From Borrelia coriaceae (GTDB taxonomy: Bacteria > Spirochaetota > Spirochaetia > Borreliales > Borreliaceae), in NCBI RefSeq assembly GCF_023035295.1, contig NZ_CP075076.1, positions 806,001-870,000 on the forward strand: 64,000 nt of DNA, given 5' to 3'. Within the stretch, counting starts at the first letter, position 1. Each line of letters begins with the position of its first letter. The position numbers and the translations under genes are program-made. This document shows positions 17,121-25,172 of the stretch, in pieces. The notes beneath the pieces are model-generated. The model saw nothing but the letters and a program-made list of their open reading frames with translations, searched no databases and was not told the origin of the DNA.

Positions 17121-17969
17121 TTAAAATTTTCCAATTTCGTTAATTAATTTACCAAGAAGTGAGTCCTCGGTTTGTATTGTTTTTTGATTTGCTTCATAGG
17201 CTCTGTTAACTGTAATCATTGATACCATTTCGTTAATAGCGTTTACATTTGCTCCCTCTAAAGCACCGGTTTCAATTTTTGGCCTTGAATTTATTGCAAT
17301 ATTTTGAGCTTGTCCAGATATTTCTGTATTGTTCCAAAGTGAACTTCCTTGTTTTTTTAAAAATCTTGTTTTTTCAAAACTGACAATCTTTAAGTTATCA
17401 AGGAGTTCATAGTTTTCCCATGAATTTTCATATTCACTTACAAGCCTTTTGGAATTTCCTTCAAATGTTGAGTTGTGAAATATTTGTCCTTGATCTGTTA
17501 TTTTAAAATTATTATCTTTTAAATATATATACCCCTTCTCTCCAATTACAGGATATCCATCTTTTGTAACAAGCATTCCTTCTGGTCCTAGTGTAAAAGA
17601 ACCGTTTCTTGTATATCTCTCACCTTCTGGTGTTTGGACAACAAAAAAACCTTCACCAGTTAATGCTAAGTCAAGAGGATTTCCAGTTATTTTTAATGGA
17701 CCTTGTTCAAATGAGGTATATATTTCATTCTCTTCAATGCCTGTACCAAGTTTTCCAATCACGGGTGCTGTTTCGAGGTATCCTTTAGGAAATTTGTAAA
17801 GACCATCGTCATTTATACGTCTTATTAACATTTCAGGGAAGGCTTTATGTACAGATAAGTCTTTTTTGTATCCTGTAAGGTCAATATTTGCTAAATTATT
17901 TGCGATAACATCTAGCTTGTGTCTTTGTGCCATCATTCCACTTGCAGCAGTATAAATGCCTCTTACCAC
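17121..17969 (-). CDS. flgF: Flagellar rod protein FlgF (FlhO)
   Basis: A proximal-rod protein of the FlgF/FlhO type. The N terminus VRGIYTAASGMMAQRHKLDV, with IANNLANIDLTGYKKD after it, and the C terminus NEMVSMITVNRAYEANQKTIQ, are the conserved axial ends. I chose GTG 17969 (282 residues) because GGAG lies 6 bases before it; the frame also has an ATG at 17981, which lacks a ribosome site. It is the first gene of the minus-strand flagellar run that ends at rpoS. Confidence 0.9.
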   Translation of the reverse strand: MVRGIYTAASGMMAQRHKLDVIANNLANIDLTGYKKDLSVHKAFPEMLIRRINDDGLYKFPKGYLETAPVIGKLGTGIEENEIYTSFEQGPLKITGNPLDLALTGEGFFVVQTPEGERYTRNGSFTLGPEGMLVTKDGYPVIGEKGYIYLKDNNFKITDQGQIFHNSTFEGNSKRLVSEYENSWENYELLDNLKIVSFEKTRFLKKQGSSLWNNTEISGQAQNIAINSRPKIETGALEGANVNAINEMVSMITVNRAYEANQKTIQTEDSLLGKLINEIGKF

Positions 17970-18088
17970 ATAAAGCTCCATTATTTATTGATATCAACAA
18001 TTTTATCACTAAAGTTATTATATATCAATTCTAATTTCTTTATTGTTCTGTGTATTTTGTTTTAATGAGATCCAAACATCAGCTTATA

Positions 18089-18110
18089 TTTCATAATTTA
18101 AATTATGAAA
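18089..18110. promoter_or_regulatory. 22-bp perfect palindrome in the flgF/DUF2147 divergent region
   Basis: The half-site TTTCATAATTT (18089-18099) is followed directly by its exact complement (18100-18110), with no spacer. The dyad lies 23 bases upstream of the -35 of the DUF2147 promoter and 120 bases upstream of the flgF start. A perfect gapless palindrome of this length in a shared regulatory region suggests an operator for a dimeric regulator. Confidence 0.55.
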
Positions 18111-18133
18111 GTAAATTAAGTAAATTCTGCTTT

Positions 18134-18162
18134 TTGCAAAAATTATAAAATAAATGTATAAT
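18134..18162 (+). promoter_or_regulatory. Sigma-70 promoter of the DUF2147 gene
   Basis: TTGCAA (18134-18139) and TATAAT (18157-18162) are 17 bases apart. The predicted start is near 18169, about 50 bases before the ATG. Confidence 0.65.
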
Positions 18163-18219
18163 TACTTTTTGTCACGATCTATTTAAATTATTGCCTTAGA
18201 GACTAGTTTAGGAGTTTGT

Positions 18220-18756
18220 ATGAGTAGGAATGTGTTTAAAATTATTCTTTTATTTTATTGCTCATTTTTTGCATTTGCAGAATCTGACAAAACAGATAAT
18301 AAAAATGACGGTAGTGAGGTTTTGGGATATTGGGTTGGATATGATGGGACGACGAATGTTAAAAATTCTGTAATTTACGTTTATAAGTATAATGATAAAG
18401 TTTATGGCAGAATTTTGAATGTAATAAAGGATGGGAAGGTGCATGATATTAATAATCCTTCTGGTAATAAGGTTGTAGGTTTTGAGCATTTAAGTACCGA
18501 AGGTCTTGATTTTATGTGGGGACTTAAATATGTTAAGGCTTCTGGCAAATGGGATAAGGGTAAAATTATTGATCCTAAGAATGGCAAGATTTATAACTCT
18601 GAAATGAGGGTGGATCCAAAAACAGGTAATCTTATTACTAAGGGTAAGGTATGGATTTTTGGTAGGAGCAAAGTTTGGATAAGAGCTAGAGAAGATGAGA
18701 TTCCAAAATTAGATTTAGAAGGCATAGTTCCAAATCCTCCTGTTCCAGAAGAATAA
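18220..18756 (+). CDS. Exported DUF2147 protein
   Basis: A 178-residue protein with a signal peptide (MSRNVFKIILLFYCSFFAFA) and one DUF2147 domain. Family features are the opening VLGYWVGYDG, the YKYNDKVYGRIL strand, the MWGLKY segment, and the repeated phrase GKIIDPKNGKIYNSEMRVDP near the end. It probably forms a small beta barrel or sandwich in the periplasm. No enzymatic role is known for the family. AGGAG is 5 bases before the ATG, and it has its own promoter. Confidence 0.8.
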   Translation: MSRNVFKIILLFYCSFFAFAESDKTDNKNDGSEVLGYWVGYDGTTNVKNSVIYVYKYNDKVYGRILNVIKDGKVHDINNPSGNKVVGFEHLSTEGLDFMWGLKYVKASGKWDKGKIIDPKNGKIYNSEMRVDPKTGNLITKGKVWIFGRSKVWIRAREDEIPKLDLEGIVPNPPVPEE

Positions 18757-18793
18757 ATCAAATAAAAAATATTTAATTTTGTGAGAAGTCTTA

Positions 18794-19324
18794 ATGAAAG
18801 ATAAAACGGGATATTATGATAAGTTTATTATGAAAGTTCCTAACTTTCCAAAGGAAGGTATACTTTTTTATGATATTACTAATGTTTTACTTGAAGCAGA
18901 AGCATATAAGTCTTTAATTGAGGATACACATGCTTTTTATTTATCAAAAAACATTGATTGCATTGCTGCTATTGAGTCAAGAGGATATCTTATTGGTGCG
19001 CCTTTGGCTTTAAAAATGGGCTTACCTCTTTTGCTCATTCGTAAAGAAGGTAAACTGCCAAGGCAAGTCTTAAGAGAGGAATACGAACTTGAATATGGGG
19101 TGAGCAGTCTTGAGATACATAAAGATGATGTTAAGCAACGTTCAAATATTTTGTTAGTTGATGATATTTTAGCTACCGGAGGTACTTTAAAGGCAGCTGC
19201 TATGTTGCTTAAAAAGACGGGTGGGATAGTATCAGATATATTTTGTTTTATTGAACTTGTGAATATGAATGGTAGGGATGTTTTGCAGGAATACAGTTTA
19301 AGTTCTCTTGTTAAGTATTTGTAA
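18794..19324 (+). CDS. apt: Adenine phosphoribosyltransferase
   Basis: A 176-residue type I PRTase. The PRPP-binding loop is ILLVDDILATGGTLKAA (about 118-134). The family opening KVPNFPKEGILFYDIT and the IESRGYLIG segment (about 56) are those of Apt. It turns adenine and PRPP into AMP. Purine salvage is essential in Borrelia, which cannot make purines de novo. GAGAAG precedes the ATG. It may be co-transcribed with the DUF2147 gene 37 bases upstream. Confidence 0.93.
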   Translation: MKDKTGYYDKFIMKVPNFPKEGILFYDITNVLLEAEAYKSLIEDTHAFYLSKNIDCIAAIESRGYLIGAPLALKMGLPLLLIRKEGKLPRQVLREEYELEYGVSSLEIHKDDVKQRSNILLVDDILATGGTLKAAAMLLKKTGGIVSDIFCFIELVNMNGRDVLQEYSLSSLVKYL

Positions 19325-19391
19325 TATTTATTTATAAAATATTTCGATTTACTATTGGGTGACATGAAATAAGTTAATTGAGGTTCAATAA

Positions 19392-19420
19392 TTGACTTTA
19401 AATTTTATTAAATTTATAAT
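19392..19420 (+). promoter_or_regulatory. Strong sigma-70 promoter of the rplU-prp-rpmA-obg operon
   Basis: TTGACT (19392-19397) and TATAAT (19415-19420) are 17 bases apart, a near-consensus promoter. The start would be near 19427, giving a leader of about 22 bases. Confidence 0.75.
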
Positions 19421-19448
19421 GTTTATCTGGAATTGAGAGGTGTTTGTT

Positions 19449-19763
19449 ATGTATGCGTTATTGGAAATAAAGGGAAAGCAATACAAAGCTGTTATGGGGG
19501 AGATGTTAAAGATAGATAAGATTAAAGCTAGTGAAGGTGATAAATTAGAATTTAGTAGTGTAATGCTTGTAGAGAAGGATGGAGATGTAAAGATAGGGAA
19601 ACCTTATGTTTTAGGTTCTCGTATAAAATGTACTTATATAGAAGATAAGAGAGATAAAAAAGTTATTTCTTATAGGTATAGGAGACGAAAATCAAGTGAG
19701 AGAAAGGTTGGACATCGTCAGTCTTATTCTTATGTTTTGGTTGATGATATAGTTATTAGTTAG
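19449..19763 (+). CDS. rplU: Ribosomal protein L21
   Basis: A 104-residue L21, a 50S protein contacting 23S rRNA. The start [15 protein letters not shown] and the C-terminal basic stretch [19 protein letters not shown] are family-typical. The frame opens with a GTG at 19440, but ATG 19449 has GAGAGG 8 bases upstream and gives the standard N terminus. Its stop shares one base with the prp start. Confidence 0.95.
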   Translation: MYALLEIKGKQYKAVMGEMLKIDKIKASEGDKLEFSSVMLVEKDGDVKIGKPYVLGSRIKCTYIEDKRDKKVISYRYRRRKSSERKVGHRQSYSYVLVDDIVIS

Positions 19764-20095
19764 TGATTAATGTTTTAATAAAGACGCAGAATGATATAAT
19801 TGTTTATATTTTGGCTAATGGACATGCTAGAGGAAATAATTATGTTAATGTAGTTTGTGCTTCTTTTTCCTTTATTTTGAGGACTTTTTTAAGTATTCTT
19901 GATTGTGATAAGGAAAATTTTATTGTAAATAATTCTCTAAGAGGTTATTTACAATTTGAGGCTTCTTTTGGAGATTTGGATAGGCAAAATCTTTTTTATT
20001 ATAGTAGATTTTTAATACAAGGTATAAAGGATTTATGCTTTGAGTATCCTTGTGATATTAAATTGATTTTGGAGGAGACTAGTGGCAACAAGTAA
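19763..20095 (+). CDS. prp: Ribosomal-processing cysteine protease Prp-like
   Basis: A 110-residue protein between rplU and rpmA, the standard place for Prp (YsxB). The catalytic pair is kept: His21 in NGHARG and Cys32 in VVCASFS. In firmicutes Prp removes an N-terminal extension from L27. The L27 encoded next door has no such extension, so its target here is unclear. The His-Cys spacing is one residue shorter than in the firmicute enzymes I remember. The start is GTG, overlapping the rplU stop by one base. Confidence 0.85.
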   Translation: MINVLIKTQNDIIVYILANGHARGNNYVNVVCASFSFILRTFLSILDCDKENFIVNNSLRGYLQFEASFGDLDRQNLFYYSRFLIQGIKDLCFEYPCDIKLILEETSGNK

Positions 20096-20327
20096 AAGTG
20101 GTGGTAGTTCTAAGAATGGAAGAGATTCTATATCTAAGAGGCTTGGTGTTAAGAGAAGTGGTGGGCAATTTGTGAGAGCTGGAGAAATAATTGTACGCCA
20201 GAGAGGTACAAAATTTCATAAAGGTAAAAATTCTGGGCTTGGTAGGGATTATACAATATTTGCATTAAAGGATGGTATAGTAGAGTTTAAAACTTCTAAG
20301 GGTCGAAAATATATAAATATTATTTGA
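20082..20327 (+). CDS. rpmA: Ribosomal protein L27
   Basis: An 81-residue L27 beginning [16 protein letters not shown], followed by [13 protein letters not shown]. The N-terminal tail reaches the peptidyl-transferase centre. The start is GTG 20082 inside the end of prp, with GGAGGAG upstream. A stop codon lies 18 bases upstream in frame, so there is no room for the cleavable leader found in firmicutes. Confidence 0.95.
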   Translation: MATSKSGGSSKNGRDSISKRLGVKRSGGQFVRAGEIIVRQRGTKFHKGKNSGLGRDYTIFALKDGIVEFKTSKGRKYINII

Positions 20328-20349
20328 TATTGTTATAGTTGAGGTTGAT

Positions 20350-21333
20350 TTGCATACATTCAAGGATTCTTTAAACATAACTGTCTCTTCAGGTGCTGGG
20401 GGTCCAGGATGTGTTTCTTTTTTGCGTGAAAGATTTAAGGCCAAGGGAGGTCCTGATGGTGGTGATGGCGGAAGAGGTGGAAGTGTAATCTTTAAGGTGA
20501 ATGCAAACCTTAGAACCTTATCTCTTTATAAAAATGGTCAGAAGCTTTTTGCTAATAATGGCAAGCCTGGAATGGGTTCTAGAAGGAACGGAGCTTCTGG
20601 TAAAGATTTAGTTATATTTGTTCCTCCAAATACTTGTGTTTATGATACTGTTACCAATTCTTTGTTGTTTGAGCTTCAGGGCTTTGATGATGAAGTTGTT
20701 GCTTTAAAAGGCGGGAGAGGTGGACTTGGAAATGTAAATTTTAAAAGTTCTATAAAACGGACGCCAAGGTTTGCACAGCCTGGTGAATCTGGCGCTATTT
20801 TGAATTTGCGTCTTGAATTAGCATTAATAGCGGATATTGGACTTGTTGGTCTTCCTAATTCGGGTAAATCTTCTCTTATTTCTACTATAACTGCTTCAAG
20901 ATCAAAAGTCTCAGATTATCCTTTTACTACTAAAATTCCGCATCTTGGTGTTCTTAGAGCTTATTGTAATGATTTAGTGATTGCTGATGTGCCTGGGATC
21001 ATTAAGGGTGCAAGTCTAGGAATCGGACTTGGCTTTGATTTTTTAAAACACATTTCAAAGACCAAGATTTTGGTTTTCTTAATAGATGTTGCTACTAGTG
21101 ACTTTATGGATGCTTATAACATTCTTGTTAATGAGCTTAGTGCATATAATGTTAGACTTGCAAGTAAGAAGCGAATAATTGTTGCTAATAAACTTGATTT
21201 AGAGGGTGCTATTGAAAATTTTAATCAGTTAAAAAGAGCTTTAGATAATGAGATAGTTTTAGGAATTTCTATTTATGATAATCGAGGAATAGATGAGCTT
21301 GTTAGTCAGCTTTTTGCTTTATCGGGAGCTTAA
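20350..21333 (+). CDS. obg: GTPase Obg (CgtA)
   Basis: A 327-residue GTPase for late 50S assembly. The glycine-rich Obg fold comes first (SSGAGGPGCVSFLRERF, then GGPDGGDGGRGG, to about residue 158). The G domain follows with G1 GLPNSGKSS, G3 DVPG and G4 ANKLD. The C-terminal OCT domain of longer Obg proteins is absent. The start is TTG at 20350, with GAGG upstream. It ends the rplU operon. Confidence 0.95.
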   Translation: MHTFKDSLNITVSSGAGGPGCVSFLRERFKAKGGPDGGDGGRGGSVIFKVNANLRTLSLYKNGQKLFANNGKPGMGSRRNGASGKDLVIFVPPNTCVYDTVTNSLLFELQGFDDEVVALKGGRGGLGNVNFKSSIKRTPRFAQPGESGAILNLRLELALIADIGLVGLPNSGKSSLISTITASRSKVSDYPFTTKIPHLGVLRAYCNDLVIADVPGIIKGASLGIGLGFDFLKHISKTKILVFLIDVATSDFMDAYNILVNELSAYNVRLASKKRIIVANKLDLEGAIENFNQLKRALDNEIVLGISIYDNRGIDELVSQLFALSGA

Positions 21334-21419
21334 AGGCATTGCTTTTTCTTTTTTAGAAACTTAAAATATTATTCAGGCTTGAATTAGTATATTAAATTAA
21401 ATATGAGTATGGAAGATTT

Positions 21420-21992
21420 ATGAGAATAGCAATATTAGGTGGTACTTATAATCCTGTTCATATTGGTCATATGTTTTTAGCAAAAGAGATAGAGTATTTT
21501 TTAAATGTTGATAAAGTATTATTAATTCCCACGCATAAACCTGTTCATAAGAGTGTTGAGAATATTAGTGTTAAAGATAGAATTGCAATGCTTGAATTGG
21601 CAGTACAATCTGAGAATAATATCTTTATTGATGAATGCGATGTGGTAAATGGCGGTATAACTTATACCGTTGATACTATTGATTGTATTAAGAAGAAGTA
21701 TGTTTATGATGATATCTATTTGGTAATTGGGGATGATCTTTTTCAAAGTTTTGATTCATGGAAAAATCCAGAGAAAATAGTAAAATCAGTGAATCTTGTA
21801 GTGGTTCATAGGATGTATACTGAAAGATTAGTTAGTAGGTTTAAACATGTTTACATTGATAATAGAATATTTCCTATTTCTTCTTCAGAGATTAGAAGTA
21901 GGATTGAACAGGGATTGCCTGTTGATTATTTGCTTCCTCTTGATGTTTTGAAATATATTAAAAGTAATAATTTATATGTTAAAGGTAAATAA
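21420..21992 (+). CDS. nadD: Nicotinate-nucleotide adenylyltransferase
   Basis: A 190-residue nucleotidylyltransferase that makes deamido-NAD from NaMN and ATP. It has the [11 protein letters not shown] signature (residues 7-17) with the HxGH motif, and the late [10 protein letters not shown] motif (about 158-167). GGAAGA precedes the ATG. It is followed without a gap by the LCP-like gene. Confidence 0.93.
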   Translation: MRIAILGGTYNPVHIGHMFLAKEIEYFLNVDKVLLIPTHKPVHKSVENISVKDRIAMLELAVQSENNIFIDECDVVNGGITYTVDTIDCIKKKYVYDDIYLVIGDDLFQSFDSWKNPEKIVKSVNLVVVHRMYTERLVSRFKHVYIDNRIFPISSSEIRSRIEQGLPVDYLLPLDVLKYIKSNNLYVKGK

Positions 21993-23177
21993 TTGAGGAA
22001 AGAGTTATTTTTTTTAGTTTTAATTATTTTAATAGTTCTTGGTATTGTAATTTTTTTTGTAGATAGTTCTAAAAGAGAACAAATATATTTTGAATTGAAT
22101 ACTAAAAGTAATATTAGTTTTTTGTTTATTATAGAAGATGATAATAAAAATCTTTTAAGTATGCAAGAAATTTTTATTAATATAAAAACAGGGAATGTTG
22201 GATTTGTGGATATTCCTGTTTATACAGGTTATGAGGATTTAAAGGGAAATGTGTCTTGGTTTGAAGATTTGTATAGAAAAAATAGCTTTAATGAATTTTT
22301 ATCTAAAGTATCTAGGCAGTTAAACCATGAACCTGATTATTATATTCGTTTTAAAAAGAGTAATTTTGTGAAATTTGTTGACTATATTGGTGGGGTGAGA
22401 CTTCTTGTTAAAAATCCTGTTAAAGTATATAACTTGCTGCGCCCTGTCTTAATACCCTCTGGAAATTCTGTTTTTGATGGAGATAAGTCTTATGATTATT
22501 TAAGTTATTTCAGAGATGTTGCTTCTTACGATGAGAGATTTGAATTTTTTAAGGAATTTTTCAAAAAGATTTTGACACAATTTTCTGATTTTAAAGAGGA
22601 TTATGATTATTTTGCTAAAATGTATTTTATGTTAAATACTGATCTTTCTGAAACCGTATTTAAGTATATTCTTGCTAATTATAAAATAAATAATGAAAAA
22701 TTTATTTTCATTAATATTAAGGGGCAAGAAGAGACATTTAAGGATAATGATGATAATTTAATCAAAGTTGTTTTTCCTTATTATGGGGGAGCAGTGCTTA
22801 AGGAATCTATAGAAAATTTAAATAGAGATTTAATGGATAAAGCTAAAAATGAAGAAGTAATCAAAGTTGTTGTTTTAAATGGGACTAAAACTCCTGGACT
22901 TGCAAAAAATGCAGCAGATATTTTTAAATCTTTCAAATTTAAGGTTATAAGATTTGGTAATGCAGATAGGCATGATTATTCTAGTACTTTGATAATTAAT
23001 AATTCGGATAATTTAGAGATAGCTATTAAGGTTGGGGATGTAATTAAAACAAGAAATATTAAACCAATTTCTGAGTTTCGTATAGATGCTTTAGGACTTG
23101 ATTTGCCTGATATGAGTCCTGATGTAGTAATCATTTTGGGAGATGATTTTGATGGGAGATATGTTAAAAATAGGTGA
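21993..23177 (+). CDS. LCP-like membrane protein with LytR_C domain
   Basis: A 394-residue protein with one N-terminal membrane anchor (about 3-24), a region resembling the LytR-CpsA-Psr domain (about 45-160; YYIRFKKSNFVKFVDYIGGV), and a C-terminal LytR_C domain (about 285-345; VVVLNGTKTPGLAKNAADIF). LCP enzymes attach glycopolymers to murein. The catalytic Arg segment (usually PRDT) reads IPVYTG here, so catalysis is doubtful. The start is TTG, immediately after the nadD stop. From memory it matches BB0783. Confidence 0.75.
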   Translation: MRKELFFLVLIILIVLGIVIFFVDSSKREQIYFELNTKSNISFLFIIEDDNKNLLSMQEIFINIKTGNVGFVDIPVYTGYEDLKGNVSWFEDLYRKNSFNEFLSKVSRQLNHEPDYYIRFKKSNFVKFVDYIGGVRLLVKNPVKVYNLLRPVLIPSGNSVFDGDKSYDYLSYFRDVASYDERFEFFKEFFKKILTQFSDFKEDYDYFAKMYFMLNTDLSETVFKYILANYKINNEKFIFINIKGQEETFKDNDDNLIKVVFPYYGGAVLKESIENLNRDLMDKAKNEEVIKVVVLNGTKTPGLAKNAADIFKSFKFKVIRFGNADRHDYSSTLIINNSDNLEIAIKVGDVIKTRNIKPISEFRIDALGLDLPDMSPDVVIILGDDFDGRYVKNR

Positions 23178-23502
23178 TATTAAGAAGTTATGCAAGATTA
23201 TATCTGATTTTGGTGGAATTAATGTTTTAGGTGTTAATGTTAGTTCTGTTTGTAATTGGGCTGATTTTTTTGTTATTGTGTCATGTTCGTCATTGAAACA
23301 AATGGAGGCTTTATATTATGACAAATTAGTTACTTTTTTTAAAGAAGAGGATTTTAATTATTATACTGAAAATAAAGGTTTTGTTCATGATTGGACTATT
23401 ATTTTATGCGAAGATTTAATTATACATTTAATGAGTGAAAAGGCCAGAGAATACTATGAACTTGAAAAAATATGGGATAATGGAAAAGTTATTTATCCTT
23501 GA
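23152..23502 (+). CDS. rsfS: Ribosome silencing factor RsfS
   Basis: A 116-residue RsfS/Iojap protein. It shows the family pattern VSSVCNWADFFVIVSCSS, then KGFVHDWTIILCEDLIIHLM and REYYELEKIW. It binds L14 and blocks subunit joining when nutrients run short. ATG 23152 is chosen because GGGAG lies 9 bases upstream; ATGs at 23143 and 23161 are badly spaced. It overlaps the LCP-like gene by 26 bases. The nadD-LCP-rsfS order is common in bacteria. Confidence 0.9.
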   Translation: MGDMLKIGDIKKLCKIISDFGGINVLGVNVSSVCNWADFFVIVSCSSLKQMEALYYDKLVTFFKEEDFNYYTENKGFVHDWTIILCEDLIIHLMSEKAREYYELEKIWDNGKVIYP

Positions 23503-23601
23503 GAGTTATTTAATTAAAAAAAATAAAAATATCGCAAGAATTATTTACAAAAAATTAAAAATATTCTAGATTTAAAACATGTATTTTATGGAGGCCTAGG
23601 A

Positions 23602-23892
23602 GTGAATATTACAGATGTAAGAATTAGGAGAGTTGATAATAAAAATCCCAGTTCGAAGTTATTAGCATATGTGACAGTTACTTTTGATGATTGTTTAGTT
23701 TTGCATAATATCAGGGTTATTAGGGGGCAAAAAGGTGTTTTTATTGTTATGCCTAATAGAAGAACTAAGGTCGGAGAGTATAAGGACATTGTGCATCCTA
23801 TTAATCAAAATTTTAGGGAAATTTTGCAGAGTGCTATTTTTAAAGAATATGTGAAAGAAAATCCTTCAAGTCTTGAACTCGAATTAGGTTAA
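23602..23892 (+). CDS. spoVG: Nucleic-acid-binding regulator SpoVG
   Basis: A 96-residue SpoVG. The start is GTG, with GGAGG 7 bases upstream. The core reads [20 protein letters not shown], then [20 protein letters not shown]. Borrelia SpoVG binds DNA and RNA and is linked to control of vlsE and glpFKD expression. A weak promoter (TTTACA 23544-23549, TAGATT 23567-23572, spacing 17) may lie upstream. Confidence 0.95.
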   Translation: MNITDVRIRRVDNKNPSSKLLAYVTVTFDDCLVLHNIRVIRGQKGVFIVMPNRRTKVGEYKDIVHPINQNFREILQSAIFKEYVKENPSSLELELG

Positions 23893-23901
23893 AAAATATT
23901 G

Positions 23902-23930
23902 TTGACAAAGTGTATTGTATTTTGTATTCT
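23902..23930 (+). promoter_or_regulatory. Sigma-70 promoter of tRNA-Gln and rplY
   Basis: TTGACA (23902-23907) and TATTCT (23925-23930) are 17 bases apart. The transcript should begin near 23937 and run through the tRNA into rplY. Confidence 0.7.
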
Positions 23931-23955
23931 TTTGACTTATGGATAATTAAGTATT

Positions 23956-24027
23956 TGGGACGTGGACAAGTGGTAAGTCACCTGGTTTTGGTCCAGGCAT
24001 TCGAGGGTTCGAATCCTTCCGTCCCAG
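23956..24027 (+). tRNA. tRNA-Gln (anticodon TTG)
   Basis: A 72-base cloverleaf: acceptor stem TGGGACG/CGTCCCA, discriminator G, anticodon TTG in CTGGTTTTGGTCCAG, T arm GAGGG-TTCGAAT-CCTTC. No encoded CCA. It ends 23 bases before the rplY start, so the tRNA must be cut out of a joint transcript. Confidence 0.95.
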
Positions 24028-24050
24028 TATTTTATATTAGGAGTTTCATT

Positions 24051-24599
24051 GTGGATAGTAGTAAGATTTTAAGATATGAAGATCGATTAGATTTTGGTTC
24101 GTTGTGTGCTCGTAGAATACGCTCACAATCTGAGATACCAGCTGTTGTATATGGCAAAGAAAGTGATGTTCTACATATAAAAATTAAAAGTGGTGAGTTT
24201 AATAAAAAGTTTGCGAAATTTACAGATAATACTGTTTTAATTTTAAGTAACGGAACAGTTGAAAAATGTGTTTTTATTAAAGATGTGAGTGAAAATCTTA
24301 CTAAAGGATTTATTTATCATGTTGATTTTTATGAGGTTGATAGGACTAAGGATATTGAAAGAGATATTGCAATTAAATTTGTAGGCGCTTCTGTTGGTGT
24401 TAAGGAAGGTGGTACTTTAAGTGTGCTTCGGAATAAAATTAAAGTTAAGTCTTTGCCTTTGGATTTGCCAGAATCTGTTGAAGTTGACTTAACTCCTGTT
24501 AAGCAAGGAGATCAAGTAATTTTTAAGGATATTGTGCTTCCTGATGGTGTGAGACTTTCTGAAGAGGATGAAAATTTGGCAATTTTATTTGTAAAATAG
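24051..24599 (+). CDS. rplY: Ribosomal protein L25/Ctc
   Basis: A 182-residue CTC-type L25. An N-terminal 5S-rRNA-binding L25 domain (about 1-95; SLCARRIRSQSEIPAVVYGK) precedes a C-terminal TL5 domain (GVKEGGTLSVLRNKIKVKSL). The start is GTG 24051 with AGGAG 7 bases upstream. The open frame extends back through the tRNA, but that part is not protein. Confidence 0.93.
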   Translation: MDSSKILRYEDRLDFGSLCARRIRSQSEIPAVVYGKESDVLHIKIKSGEFNKKFAKFTDNTVLILSNGTVEKCVFIKDVSENLTKGFIYHVDFYEVDRTKDIERDIAIKFVGASVGVKEGGTLSVLRNKIKVKSLPLDLPESVEVDLTPVKQGDQVIFKDIVLPDGVRLSEEDENLAILFVK

Positions 24600-24605
24600 A
24601 CAATT

Positions 24606-25172
24606 ATGAATTTGTTAATAGTTGGCCTGGGCAATCCCGGGTCTAATTTTTTGCATACTAGACATAATGTTGGTTTTGGGTTTATAGATAAATTGGTTTT
24701 AAAAAATGCTCTTTCTTTGCAAAAGACCAAAAATTATGAATACGCTGATTTTAATTTTGAAAACAAGCGGATAGTTTTAATTAAGCCTTTAACTTATATG
24801 AACTTGAGTGGCAATATTTTGCCTTCTGTTTTTGCTAAGTTTTATATGAAAATAGCTAATTTATTGGTTGTGGTTGATAATATTGATTTACCTTTGGGAA
24901 AGTGTAAACTTAGAAAGGTAGGGGGTACTTCTACTCATAATGGGCTTCGCTCTATTTCTGGGAATCTTGGAAGCACTAAGTATAGTAGACTTTATATCGG
25001 GGTTGGAAATAATTATGAATTTAGTCTTAAAGATTTTGTTCTTTCAAAATTTGAGGGTAGTGAGCTTGAGCGTATTGAAAATGTGTTTAACTTTTTAAGT
25101 GAAGAGATAATAAGTATTGATGAGTTTAATTTTGATCATAAAGTTGCAACTATTAATTCTAGTAGTTTTTGA
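24606..25172 (+). CDS. pth: Peptidyl-tRNA hydrolase
   Basis: A 188-residue Pth. It begins [20 protein letters not shown], with the catalytic His in TRHNVGF (about residue 19). It has the conserved Asn of LTYMNLSG and the Asp of [12 protein letters not shown]. It recycles peptidyl-tRNAs dropped by ribosomes. It lies 6 bases after rplY, and its stop overlaps the tilS start (TGATG). Confidence 0.95.
   Translation: MNLLIVGLGNPGSNFLHTRHNVGFGFIDKLVLKNALSLQKTKNYEYADFNFENKRIVLIKPLTYMNLSGNILPSVFAKFYMKIANLLVVVDNIDLPLGKCKLRKVGGTSTHNGLRSISGNLGSTKYSRLYIGVGNNYEFSLKDFVLSKFEGSELERIENVFNFLSEEIISIDEFNFDHKVATINSSSF

Noticed and set aside
18937..19365. 142-codon minus-strand frame opposite apt
   Set aside because: apt is complete and conserved on the plus strand; this frame has no recognisable protein pattern.
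23910..24050. N-terminal extension of rplY through the tRNA-Gln gene
   Set aside because: The tRNA cloverleaf is complete and GTG 24051 has AGGAG at proper distance and gives the standard L25 N terminus.
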